64,000 nt of DNA. It comes from JALEFZ01 sp964564415. Lineage in GTDB: Bacteria > Bacteroidota > Bacteroidia > J057. Shown piece after piece: positions 26,629 through 34,941 of this stretch; position 1 is the stretch's first letter; every line of letters begins with the position of its first letter. Where the stretch lies: positions 62,001 through 126,000 of the forward strand of contig CAZMAV010000001.1 in assembly GCA_964564415.1 (NCBI GenBank), written 5' to 3'. The notes under the pieces are model-generated. The model did no database searches, was not told the DNA's origin, and saw only the letters and a list, made by a program, of their open reading frames with translations. The translations under genes and the position numbers were made by a program.

Positions 26629-28359
26629 TTATGGTTCTGGCAATTCGTCGATAAATATGAGGCCATAGCTGTCCTTTCCCCTAAAACTCAGCCGGTCTCC
26701 ATTGTCCTTGATCCATAGAATGGAATAGTCGACCTCATCGACCTCCTTGGGGAGGGTGATTTCCACAGACTTTTGGGAGAGTTCATCTCCGGGCCTGATG
26801 GTGATGCGCTTTTTCTTTTTTCTGTCAAAAAAGGGATACTCCAGATTCAGGACTATGGCTTTGATCCCATCATCAGTCAAGGATTGCAGGTCTCCGTCTA
26901 CCTCGATCATCTTTCGTTCGAAGGGGGTGTACAAGTTGATCATGGAAGCCTTTCCCGCTGTCCAGGGTGTCTCCAGGCTGCCTCCCCCCTGAAATTGCCA
27001 AAGGGTCTGGTATTCATAATCGAGCCATTGGATGCGGTTGGAATCCTGAAAAGAACCATAGACCATGGACAACTGCCCGTCGAAGTCTTCAAATGACTTC
27101 CGGGTGATCATCATTTGCCTGAGGGTCTCCCTGCCTCCCTGATGCCTTTTTCGCAGGCTGACCGTAACGCTGTTGAGCATGCGTTCGAATTCCTTTTCCA
27201 GGTCTCCATCAATTCCTACATACACTTCCCTTTGCTGAAAACTGGGATCGTAGAGGGGTACATCGGCAAAAACAGCCTTGTCATGCCCGTATTTGTTGTA
27301 GAGATCGCCAGCATTGAAGGTGATAAAATGATGGCGCTGTACGTGAGAGCGACCGTTGAAGTACATAAGGCTCTGGCCTTCGGTCTTAAAATCCTTTAGC
27401 TGAAAACCGACATTCAACCCAAATCCTGTCGTATTCTGGCTTCCCAGTTGGCTGCCTATAGCTGCTCCAATCGCATCCATCAGCCCACCCTGTTGGTCTT
27501 CCGGAACGGTCTCAGGCCGAACAGGCTCAAAAAGCATTTTGATGAGCTTGTCATAGACGGTCTGTAAAAGGGCCTCCATGTTTCCTCCCTCTCCGATGGT
27601 GGTGAGGCGTATGGCATTGTCCTTCCTGAGCCTTTCAAAACCCATTTCCACATCTGCACTGACAAAATATGCGCTCCCTCCGGCTTTGAAGGCCTGCGAT
27701 TTCTGTACCTCAGACCAGTCCACCTCCAATTTTGCCTGATAGCTATCGGTAAGTCCAGAAAAAGTCATATCAAAAACGATAGATAGGTCAGAGGTTCGCT
27801 GCTTCAGGCTTTCCATCAGCAAGGTTGACTTCTGGGGAGTAAGCTCGAAGCTCAGGGCTATCTTAGAACCCTCAAGCACAGGAGCTTCTCCAGTAGAGAG
27901 GACTTCATATTCATTTTTATCCTTGATGGTAGAAGAAACCAGGGTATACCTACCTTTGTCGAATACAACAGGACCTCTGATCTTGAGTGAATCGTTTTTC
28001 AGCCGCTCTCTGAGGGCAGCCTGAGCCTGAACCACTTTGTCCTCCAGCGTCCCGTACTCGATCAAAAAGTGTACGATGGCCCCACCGTCGGCCTCAGAGA
28101 CAGTCTCCGAACCGCCCTCTTCCGTGGGTTTGTTGATGATGTAACGGAGCATGGAAAACTGTGGCCTTCCCTCCTCATCCTGAGAAAGTTTGGACTCGTA
28201 GGGCAGGTAGAGATAGGTAGTACTGTCCGAAAACAGGGGAAATACCCATAAGTCTGCCACCCTCGTACCCCTGTCGATCATGATTTGCTGTCCGAAAAGT
28301 GAGCCAATGCCCAGGAGGGACAGAAAAGACAGGATATAGATATATCGTTTGAACTTCAT
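26629..28359 (-). CDS. Exported cluster-family protein (576 aa)
   Basis: A full-length but more diverged member. The signal peptide ends at GSLFGQ (24). YLYLP is at 49-53 and GGAIVHFLIEYG at 92-103. A Gly/Ala segment, LMDAIGAAIGSQLGSQ, lies near the middle, in the same place as the glycine-rich stretch of the 667-residue protein. The central motif is YDPSFQQREVYVGIDG then LNSVTVSLRKRHQ. The C-terminal module has LDYEYQTLWQFQGGG, VDYSILWIKDNGDRLSFRG and FIDELPEP, closely resembling the end of the 696-residue protein. Function unknown. Confidence 0.8.
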   Translation of the reverse strand: MKFKRYIYILSFLSLLGIGSLFGQQIMIDRGTRVADLWVFPLFSDSTTYLYLPYESKLSQDEEGRPQFSMLRYIINKPTEEGGSETVSEADGGAIVHFLIEYGTLEDKVVQAQAALRERLKNDSLKIRGPVVFDKGRYTLVSSTIKDKNEYEVLSTGEAPVLEGSKIALSFELTPQKSTLLMESLKQRTSDLSIVFDMTFSGLTDSYQAKLEVDWSEVQKSQAFKAGGSAYFVSADVEMGFERLRKDNAIRLTTIGEGGNMEALLQTVYDKLIKMLFEPVRPETVPEDQQGGLMDAIGAAIGSQLGSQNTTGFGLNVGFQLKDFKTEGQSLMYFNGRSHVQRHHFITFNAGDLYNKYGHDKAVFADVPLYDPSFQQREVYVGIDGDLEKEFERMLNSVTVSLRKRHQGGRETLRQMMITRKSFEDFDGQLSMVYGSFQDSNRIQWLDYEYQTLWQFQGGGSLETPWTAGKASMINLYTPFERKMIEVDGDLQSLTDDGIKAIVLNLEYPFFDRKKKKRITIRPGDELSQKSVEITLPKEVDEVDYSILWIKDNGDRLSFRGKDSYGLIFIDELPEP

Positions 28360-28370
28360 GATGGGAGGCT

Positions 28371-30182
28371 TTAGTTTTTGGAAAATTCATCCATTTGCGG
28401 AGGTAGGAGGAATAGGTATTCTCCCTGAAGGACCTTAGGTTTGCGCTTGACCACCCCATTCATGGAGTACCAGGTTTCTTCGTAGAGCACAGGTTCACCT
28501 GGATCGAAGAAGAGGGAAAGGCGGGAGGTCCCCTCAGTATCATCTGCTCTCAGAATTAGGGTCTTGTGTACCCTGGCCTTGCCACCCAAAATGGTAAGGA
28601 GACGAATCGTGCAGGATCGAGCATTGACTTCTTTGAACATCTCCCAGTCGGCATCTACTTCCAGGACGCGCTTTTCTAGAGGAGGAACAAGGGGAATGGA
28701 GGTAGCATTGGTAGATTCCCAGGACCGAGAGGAAGGAAAGATCACAGGCTCTGGAATTCCTCTGATGCTCCAGGTCACTTTGTAATTATAATCCAACCAG
28801 TCTGCCTCGCTTTGTCCCATCCTGGGATAGGTAAGGGTTTGAAAATACTGGTTGTCCATCTTTTCCTTTCGGAAGACGATATCCTTGGTGATGGTCTCTC
28901 CGTCTGTGCCTTCTTTCTGAAAGGTAACGGAGGCAAAGTTGATCAGGTCCTCAAAGGCATTGAGGTATTCTCCATCCACCTGAAAGTGAACCTCCCTCTT
29001 TTGATAATCCTTGTCGTCGAGGTCTACCACACGAAAATAACGGGGGTCTTCCTTCATTTCATCGTACAAACCGCCAATGTTGCCAGAGGAGTAGATGGGC
29101 ACCTTGATGGTCGTGGACTTGCTAAGGTTGAGGTAGAATTTATTGACCCTCACATCTTCTCTTCTCTTCAAGACAAACTGATTGTCGGAGTAATAGGGGG
29201 TATTGTCGGGACCCAAAAAAGTCTTGGCAAACCATCCACGCTCTTGCCTTCCCTTTAGCTGATTGGCCTCTACGGCAGCTTCGGGCCCCGGAACCTTTGC
29301 CCACCCTGTTTCGGAGTCAAACATCAGTTCGACCAATTTGTCGGTGATCATGCTCAGGATGGCATCCATATCTCCTGCCTTGATGCCCAGGCTTTTGGAC
29401 CTGTCAAAGACATCTATGTTGATCATTTGCTGCTGAATGAGGGAATCGTTGACCTTTCGCAATTGGCGCTTGGTATATCCATGCTGGGCATTCATAATTC
29501 TGGAGTAATGCTTGTAGACGGTCGACATATCTGCCGTCACCACCGCATTGTATCCTTTGACCGCTGCTTCGTAGTAGCCTCTTACATTGACGGATATGTC
29601 GGAAGTCGGCCCTGAGAGGGATTCCCAAAGGAGGGTGGCACCTGTTTGGTTAAGCTTGGCGGCAATGGCTGCTTTTGAGCCGGGCAACAAGGGAGCAAAT
29701 CCCGAAGTGATGAGTTCGGAGGTAAAAGGATCATCCCCTTCCCTGTCATTGAGAATGGCAGAGGTGACTGAAAATCTCGCCAGGCCGTCTTCATCATCGG
29801 TAGCTGCCTGTAGCATGGGTACCGGCCCTACGATCCTTGCCCCCTTGATCCTGTCCTCCAATTTAGCCTGCAGGGAAAGGACTACTTCCTCGGGCAGAGA
29901 AAACTCGATCAAGGCATGAAAGATTCCTCCATTGGTCTCTTTCCCCCCTGTACCTACATACTTCATACATAGAAACTCCAGGGTGCCATTTTCTTTGGAA
30001 GAAAGATGGGGGTACTTAGGCAAATAATAATAGGCCAGGGGATCTTCACGGTCGCGAAGCAGCTGAATTCCGTCAATGGTTTCCCTTCCTTCATCATACA
30101 GGACTACTCCAAAGAGAGGAAGCAAGGCAGAGACGATAAAAAGGATCGAAAGGATTAGGCGCTTCATTGGTAGGTTTTTCAT
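28371..30182 (-). CDS. Exported cluster-family protein (603 aa), first gene of the minus-strand block
   Basis: The signal peptide ends near LLPLFGVV (about 27); MKRLILS at 30167 is an alternative start. YYYLP is at 51-55 and GGIFHALIEFSL at 85-96. The block LITSGFAPLLPGSKAAIAAK matches the family GxAP...K segment. The central motif is LDDKDYQKREVHFQVDGE then INFASVTFQKEG. The C-terminal module has LDYNYKVTWSIRG and ends YLFLLPPQ. It leads a run of nine minus-strand genes with gaps of 11-65 bases or overlaps, probably one operon read from the 274-base divergent region at 30183-30456. Function unknown. Confidence 0.8.
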   Translation of the reverse strand: MKNLPMKRLILSILFIVSALLPLFGVVLYDEGRETIDGIQLLRDREDPLAYYYLPKYPHLSSKENGTLEFLCMKYVGTGGKETNGGIFHALIEFSLPEEVVLSLQAKLEDRIKGARIVGPVPMLQAATDDEDGLARFSVTSAILNDREGDDPFTSELITSGFAPLLPGSKAAIAAKLNQTGATLLWESLSGPTSDISVNVRGYYEAAVKGYNAVVTADMSTVYKHYSRIMNAQHGYTKRQLRKVNDSLIQQQMINIDVFDRSKSLGIKAGDMDAILSMITDKLVELMFDSETGWAKVPGPEAAVEANQLKGRQERGWFAKTFLGPDNTPYYSDNQFVLKRREDVRVNKFYLNLSKSTTIKVPIYSSGNIGGLYDEMKEDPRYFRVVDLDDKDYQKREVHFQVDGEYLNAFEDLINFASVTFQKEGTDGETITKDIVFRKEKMDNQYFQTLTYPRMGQSEADWLDYNYKVTWSIRGIPEPVIFPSSRSWESTNATSIPLVPPLEKRVLEVDADWEMFKEVNARSCTIRLLTILGGKARVHKTLILRADDTEGTSRLSLFFDPGEPVLYEETWYSMNGVVKRKPKVLQGEYLFLLPPQMDEFSKN

Positions 30183-30456
30183 TGGTTCAAAAGGTGGTTT
30201 CAGCAGGCGCCTTGGATTCTCGTTACAAGATAAACTAGAAAAAGTATCTGGTCCTGAGGCTTTTGATAGGTCTTATTTCGAGAAAGGGGCCATTTTCTAC
30301 CTCACCAAACGATTCAAGAAAGAGAATTACATGAGGGAGAATGAAATTCTTCGTCTTTGGGCAGAAGTTTGTCAGGAAGATGGACGTAAAACAGCCCCCT
30401 CGCTCGTCCCTTATTCGGCTAATCCCGCTTTTTATCATTCAAAAACCCCTATACCC
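30183..30456. promoter_or_regulatory. Divergent intergenic region of the exported-protein cluster
   Basis: 274 bases between the minus-strand nine-gene block and the plus-strand three-gene block. Both promoters should lie here. I found no perfect TAnnTTTG box on either strand; TATCTTGT on the minus strand and TTATTTCG on the plus strand are only partial matches. The plus frame of the small gene downstream stays open across this region, but I take that as chance. Confidence 0.4.
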
Positions 30457-31032
30457 ATGAAAAATATACTGGTCATCGCAGCCGCTACCCTATTGCCGCT
30501 GTTTTGCTTTTCCCAAAGCCAACTGAGGCTAATTGAAGGGCCCATTCTGGGTAGCAAGCAGGTTGTAAAAGTCGTCAAACAGTCCGAAGATGAGCAGGAG
30601 GCAAACCTGACCGTCTTTTTGGAGGGGATACCCCAAAATGAATCCCTCCAATTGGAGGCCAGTATCCTGACCGGAGGAGACAATCCCATGCAGGATGTCA
30701 ATACAGCCTATGTGGATCTGCCGCCGGGAAGTGGCAACGTCGATATTTCTTTTAGCTTCACTCCTAGCCGGAGCTATACCACTCCCTACATACAATCCAG
30801 GATATTGAAAATTCTCATTATCAAAAAGGGGAAAAAGGAAGGTGATAGCCTTGACGATATCCTTGGAGAATCCGGAGTATCCCTCAGCGATTGGACCGCC
30901 CCCAAATACCTTTACACCCTGAGAAAGCAATGGCGGGTTTCTCCTCCTGCTAACAATCCCGATGCTCCTTCCAAGATCAAAGTTCCCATTACCCTTATTC
31001 CCTTCAAATCCGCCAGGGAAATCAAGCCCTGA
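30457..31032 (+). CDS. Small exported protein of unknown function (191 aa)
   Basis: The signal peptide MKNILVIAAATLLPLFCFSQ is followed by a beta-rich domain with no motif I recognise; it contains YVDLPPGSGNVDISFSF and a Lys-rich segment IIKKGKKEG. The start at 30457 was chosen for the signal peptide, although the frame is open to 30076. It is the first gene of the plus-strand block, followed after 33 bases by the type A paralogue. Co-transcription suggests a role with the cluster proteins (inference). Confidence 0.72.
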   Translation: MKNILVIAAATLLPLFCFSQSQLRLIEGPILGSKQVVKVVKQSEDEQEANLTVFLEGIPQNESLQLEASILTGGDNPMQDVNTAYVDLPPGSGNVDISFSFTPSRSYTTPYIQSRILKILIIKKGKKEGDSLDDILGESGVSLSDWTAPKYLYTLRKQWRVSPPANNPDAPSKIKVPITLIPFKSAREIKP

Positions 31033-31065
31033 CCTAAATCAAGTCCCAACATCAAGCAAAACTTT

Positions 31066-32472
31066 ATGAAATTTTCCATTTACCTCTACCGTACCTGGAT
31101 TAGTTTTTTCCTCATATTTTCCCAATCTGTCTATGGACAAAGAGGAAATACCATAGATTTTGGAACCAATGGGCAGGAGGAAGAGAGCCTGCAGCCTGAA
31201 GGCCCTTCCAATACCCCTTTTGAATATCTCAATCAGATCAAGAGCGACTATCCTTTCGAGTCCAACAATGGCATTCTCAATCTCTATCGCAATATTTATA
31301 GAGATGTCAATCCCAACTCGGGTTATTTTTATTACCTGCCCTCGGCTTATAGCTTAAATTGGGAAGAGGAAAGCCAACAATATGACATTGAATTCAATCA
31401 GGATGCCGCAGCTGGAGTAGGCAGCGGCAAGGTGGTGGTTACGGCCCGTCTCAAGCCCAACATCACCCGGAGGGATCTGGAGATCGCTCGGCAACTCCTC
31501 AAACTAGACATACAGTCTGATCCTGTCTCCAGGGACTTTCCTGTCCATCGCCTTCTGGCTATGCCCGTTGCTGTTTCGGTCTCTTTTCCTCAGGTGCAAA
31601 ACTACGGAGTAGAACCCTCCAGCATCATCGTCCAGGCCCCCAAGGATTTTCTTGATCCCATCACCATTTCTTTTCCCATCGATAGGCCTGACTTCCTGAT
31701 GACAGCCCTTTTCAGCAACATTGGGCTCAATGGAAGCCTGAGACTCAGCCCCGAAGGCTCCGACATCTCGCCCAAGGATATCCCCATTACCCTAAAACTC
31801 GATGATCCCTCCACCTATGGCAGCCTCGAACTCAATGGTAGCAAATGGAGGAAGGAAGGGTGGCGAAATCCCGCCGATTATCCCATCATCCTCAAGAAGC
31901 TCCACCTCCTTCGCATGGAAAAAAATGGGCAAAAACTACAGCCTATTATCTATACCTGGGACATGGGCAATGCCAAGATTCCCGAAAAAGCCTTGGCTCA
32001 GATCGACGGAAAACTTCTCCCTACCTTCCTCGACTCCGATCCTAAAGTCAAAAAAATGTGGATGGAGTACGCCGTGAGCCCTTGCAAATCCTGCAACCGG
32101 GTGGTACAAAAGAAAATCATGAAAGCCCTGGGCGATGACAGGGCCAAGGAAGTCATCCTCACAACCCTATCTCCCCTCCGCTTTGCCCAGGCAGAAATGA
32201 TGAAGATCGAATTGCGCTCTCGACAGGCCGATCCGACCGGAACGACCAAACTAGATATGCCACATAAGATGATCAGACAAGACGGCTTTAGCGGAAGCCT
32301 GGGTATCATCTACCTGGACCCGGGTGTTCGTCCTGACATCGAGTATCGCCTTACCCTCTACCAACCTGATGGGACGGTCTACCGTGCCGACAACTGGGCC
32401 CGTACCTCCAACCTGGAAATTGTCATTGGTGAAAAGCAGATCCAGGAATTGATCCCCGAACTCAATAACTGA
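31066..32472 (+). CDS. Exported cluster-family protein, type A (paralogue of 15754-18114)
   Basis: A 468-residue protein with a signal peptide ending SQSVYGQ (25). YFYYLPSAYSL lies at 87-97, GKVVVTARLKPNITRRDLEI at 120-139, and a CxxC at 339-342 (SPCKSCNRVVQKK). The C-terminal module holds IEYRLTLYQPDGTVYRADNW. The same blocks in the same order form the C-terminal 400 residues of the 786-residue minus-strand protein, which additionally carries three N-terminal repeats. The conserved cysteine pair could be a disulphide or metal site. Function unknown. Confidence 0.8.
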   Translation: MKFSIYLYRTWISFFLIFSQSVYGQRGNTIDFGTNGQEEESLQPEGPSNTPFEYLNQIKSDYPFESNNGILNLYRNIYRDVNPNSGYFYYLPSAYSLNWEEESQQYDIEFNQDAAAGVGSGKVVVTARLKPNITRRDLEIARQLLKLDIQSDPVSRDFPVHRLLAMPVAVSVSFPQVQNYGVEPSSIIVQAPKDFLDPITISFPIDRPDFLMTALFSNIGLNGSLRLSPEGSDISPKDIPITLKLDDPSTYGSLELNGSKWRKEGWRNPADYPIILKKLHLLRMEKNGQKLQPIIYTWDMGNAKIPEKALAQIDGKLLPTFLDSDPKVKKMWMEYAVSPCKSCNRVVQKKIMKALGDDRAKEVILTTLSPLRFAQAEMMKIELRSRQADPTGTTKLDMPHKMIRQDGFSGSLGIIYLDPGVRPDIEYRLTLYQPDGTVYRADNWARTSNLEIVIGEKQIQELIPELNN

Positions 32473-32537
32473 CATTGATTTTTATCAAAGGGTCCAGTTT
32501 CTCTACCCTGCCTTGCAGCCTTTTAGTCTATATTCTT

Positions 32538-33965
32538 ATGATTTATTCAGTTTTCTACAGATGGATCTTCTTGCTTTTGATGCTTCTTCCTCTTTGGGGA
32601 AAGGGTCAACCTATGCTCAATTCCAAAATTGAGGTCGAAGGTTTTCAACTATTTCAGGATTGGAAAGACAGCAGCCTCTATTACTATCTTCCGCCCCCTT
32701 TGAAACTAAAAACGGAAGACGAGGGCAGACCTGACTTCCAATTTTTGGCCATGCGCTATACGGGCACTTCCTGTAGGGACGATGCCGGGGAAGTCAGTTT
32801 CCTTTCTCTGGCTCAATTTACCCTTGAACGACAGCCACAAGACAAGAACCTCATTTACCAGGTACAGCGCAGCATGAGGGCCAGTGAAGGGAAATGGATA
32901 GAGCTCAGGCCCATGCCGCTCCGTGGTATTTCTGCCCAACTAATTGCTCCTGTTGGCTCCCATCCCGATGGAAAGAGTCGCCATAGCAAGGTTGGCGGGG
33001 TGGACCTTGGTGATGGAGGCCCCTCTGAATGGGAAGAAAAGACCTTCACCCTCAGGCTGGACCCCCACGAGGCTCAATTGCTCATCGAAAATATGGAGAA
33101 AAGACAATTGGCCCTTAGTTTTTCCTACACCTATCTGGCGGAGGCCATACCGGGCCTGGGCAGCGAGGTCAACCTGGTTGGAGATTCTGGTGCTTTGGCA
33201 CAATTGGAGCAGTTAGAAGGAAAAATGATCCGGGAAAGAGATACAACCCCAGCCTCCCTTCCGGTGTATGCCAATTCCCTAGCCATAGAAGCGGATGTGA
33301 AGCGCTGGCCTCAAAATCTAAAAAAAATTGATGTCAACGCCGAAGGGTTTCCCGGTGGTTTTCCCGCTATTGAAATTCGTTGTTACGACTTTGCTGATCG
33401 TTTGCGTCCCGACCTGGCCATCAAGCGGCTCACCCTCCAAGCCTACACCTTGGGCGGTCAGTTGGCCAGGCCTCTCACCTATCAATTCAGGGAGGCTGAG
33501 AAGGAAGAGGTGGTCCGGCAAGTAAAGTTTCCCGTGGCCCTGGATATGAGTCGGGGTTACCGCTATAAGGTTACAGAAATCAGTGCCACCGGAGATATTC
33601 AAGAGTCGCCGGGCTGGATAGAGGCTGATTTTTGTCAGGGCCTGCTGGACCTGACTGCCCATCCGGAGGAAAATCCGATCCTTCACCATAGCCTGGACCT
33701 GGAAGTCAGTTCAGAGGAAATCAGAGAGGCATCCATTCGGGAGCTCAGACTTGTCTTTTCTTACTCCTTTGGGGGTAAATCACATAGGAGGGAAGTTACG
33801 TTGGGAGCTTCTCAGGATTTCCAAAGCATAGAATTGGCCTACGACAGGGAAGAAGGGCTAGAGGCCACCCTCTTCTGGGAATATAAAAATGGTTATACCA
33901 AAAAGCGTGCCCTAGCTGTAGGCGAAAAAGACGATTATTTCTACCTAAGCCCCCGAGGTTTATAG
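32538..33965 (+). CDS. Exported cluster-family protein, type B (paralogue of 14331-15767)
   Basis: A 475-residue protein. I chose the ATG at 32538 because it gives a signal peptide (YRWIFLLLMLLPLWGKGQ); the frame is open from 32475. LYYYLPPPLKL is at 47-57, followed by AMRYTGTSCRDDAGE, WEEKTFTLRLDPHEAQLL and PAIEIRCYDFADRLRPDLAI. Each block has a direct counterpart in the 478-residue minus-strand protein. It lies 65 bases after the type A gene, so the A-B order along the transcript is the same in both copies. Function unknown. Confidence 0.8.
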   Translation: MIYSVFYRWIFLLLMLLPLWGKGQPMLNSKIEVEGFQLFQDWKDSSLYYYLPPPLKLKTEDEGRPDFQFLAMRYTGTSCRDDAGEVSFLSLAQFTLERQPQDKNLIYQVQRSMRASEGKWIELRPMPLRGISAQLIAPVGSHPDGKSRHSKVGGVDLGDGGPSEWEEKTFTLRLDPHEAQLLIENMEKRQLALSFSYTYLAEAIPGLGSEVNLVGDSGALAQLEQLEGKMIRERDTTPASLPVYANSLAIEADVKRWPQNLKKIDVNAEGFPGGFPAIEIRCYDFADRLRPDLAIKRLTLQAYTLGGQLARPLTYQFREAEKEEVVRQVKFPVALDMSRGYRYKVTEISATGDIQESPGWIEADFCQGLLDLTAHPEENPILHHSLDLEVSSEEIREASIRELRLVFSYSFGGKSHRREVTLGASQDFQSIELAYDREEGLEATLFWEYKNGYTKKRALAVGEKDDYFYLSPRGL

Positions 33966-34012
33966 GCAGAGGAACGCGTGAGGTACTCTCTCCGATTTAC
34001 TTTATTTCTCCC

Positions 34013-34041
34013 AAAAAATGGGGATAGGTCCACCCCCATTT
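34013..34041 (-). terminator. Hairpin with minus-strand U tract
   Basis: AAATGGGG (34016-34023) pairs with CCCCATTT (34034-34041). On the minus strand the hairpin ends in a run of T. It is positioned to stop leftward transcripts from the decayed satD locus, and may also end the plus-strand block after 33965. Confidence 0.5.
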
Positions 34042-34150
34042 AGGTGTATTTTCTGAAGACTTTCCGTCACATCATATCCATCTCCGTATCTCTGTGTATA
34101 AGTCTTTAAAACTTCTTATTAAATTTTACAATACACCAACAACCAAGCCC

Positions 34151-34431
34151 ATGCCTTATCAAAAAAACTTATCCTTTCCCAATCCAAGCGAGCTTGTTCC
34201 TTCTGTACTTGTAGATGTGCGGGAGGCAGAAGAATTCGAGCTGCTCACCTTCCCGGCTCTCAGAATATTCCCCTTAGTACCTTTACCCTAGGCGCTTACC
34301 TCCCCTACTCCGACCATCAGGTCCTTTTGATCTGCCAGTCGAGGAGTCAGGCCCGTCAGGTCATGGACTGGCTTCATCACGCGGGATTTCACAATGTAAG
34401 GTTAGCAGAACCGCAGACAGGAGGCCAATAG
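34151..34431 (+). pseudogene. Rhodanese-domain protein, frameshifted
   Basis: The first frame gives VLVDVREAEEFELLTF, the start of a rhodanese domain, but runs into a stop at 34289-34291. Moving to another frame at the C run at 34252-34254 continues the domain as PGSQNIPLSTFTLGAYLPYS, then HQVLLICQSRSQARQVMDWL with the active-site Cys loop (CQSRSQA), and stops at 34429-34431. One missing C explains it. The rejoined protein would be about 93 residues, and the usual NLxGGxxxW ending is absent. It could be a real mutation or a homopolymer sequencing error. Its 3' end overlaps the minus-strand composite remnant. Confidence 0.8.
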
Positions 34432-34783
34432 CAGAAATGGAATTGTTGAGCACGAAGGTTGGGACCAGGGTGCGTTCCATTACTCCAATCCAACGGCCGG
34501 CATTGGACAATTCCTTGGAAGTATCCTCCAGTTCACGCTGCCAGGGCAATCTGCCAATAACTTTAGCCGAATGTAAAGATATATTAAGGGCTAAACGAGG
34601 GTCCTCTACCATTCTCTGAAAGCTATCCCCCCAGAAGATGTCAAATTCCCGAACCAAGCCTCTCTCCCGCCTTTTCACCTCTGCGAAAATAGCCTTCAGC
34701 AGACGAAGCAGGGCCTTTCTCTCCTCTCCCTCCAGCCTGGAAGAGGCCACGATATCTCCAGTAATGACGGCATATTTGCTCAC
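34361..34783 (-). pseudogene. Composite remnant: SatD N-terminus joined to DUF3307-like C-terminus
   Basis: The open frame starts at a GTG. Residues 1 to about 75 (KYAVITGDIVASSRL, REFDIFWGDSFQRMV) match the start of SatD-family proteins. The usual following SatD part is missing. From about residue 90 the sequence NAGRWIGVMERTLVPTF, then AIGLLSA, instead recalls the late membrane segment of DUF3307 proteins, which are commonly encoded beside satD. It then runs out into unrelated residues over the rhodanese gene. The simplest reading is an internal deletion across a satD-DUF3307 pair. The DUF3307 match is from memory of the family pattern. Confidence 0.6.
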
Positions 34784-34941
34784 AACCTAAATACAACTCT
34801 TGAAAGATATAGAAGCAAACATAACCTCAAAAGACTATATTTAACTACATAATATTAGGTAGTTCTACCTTCCCCGGGCACAGAAAGACCAGGGAAGCAT
34901 GCCGGGTGAGCGGAGTTTATCGGGCGTATGAGGAAGAATGA

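Noticed and set aside
30076..30456. N-terminal extension of the 191-residue exported protein
   Set aside because: It would overlap the divergent gene and bury the signal peptide. The segment looks partly protein-like but has no support beyond being open.
14331..33965. Phage tail, contractile injection system or type VI-like cluster
   Set aside because: No sheath, tube, baseplate, spike or AAA ATPase genes; every protein has a Sec signal peptide, which such cytoplasmic assemblies lack.
14331..33965. Polysaccharide utilisation locus
   Set aside because: No SusC/SusD pair or carbohydrate-active enzyme inside the block; the GH97 gene lies apart at 37.5-39.6 kb.
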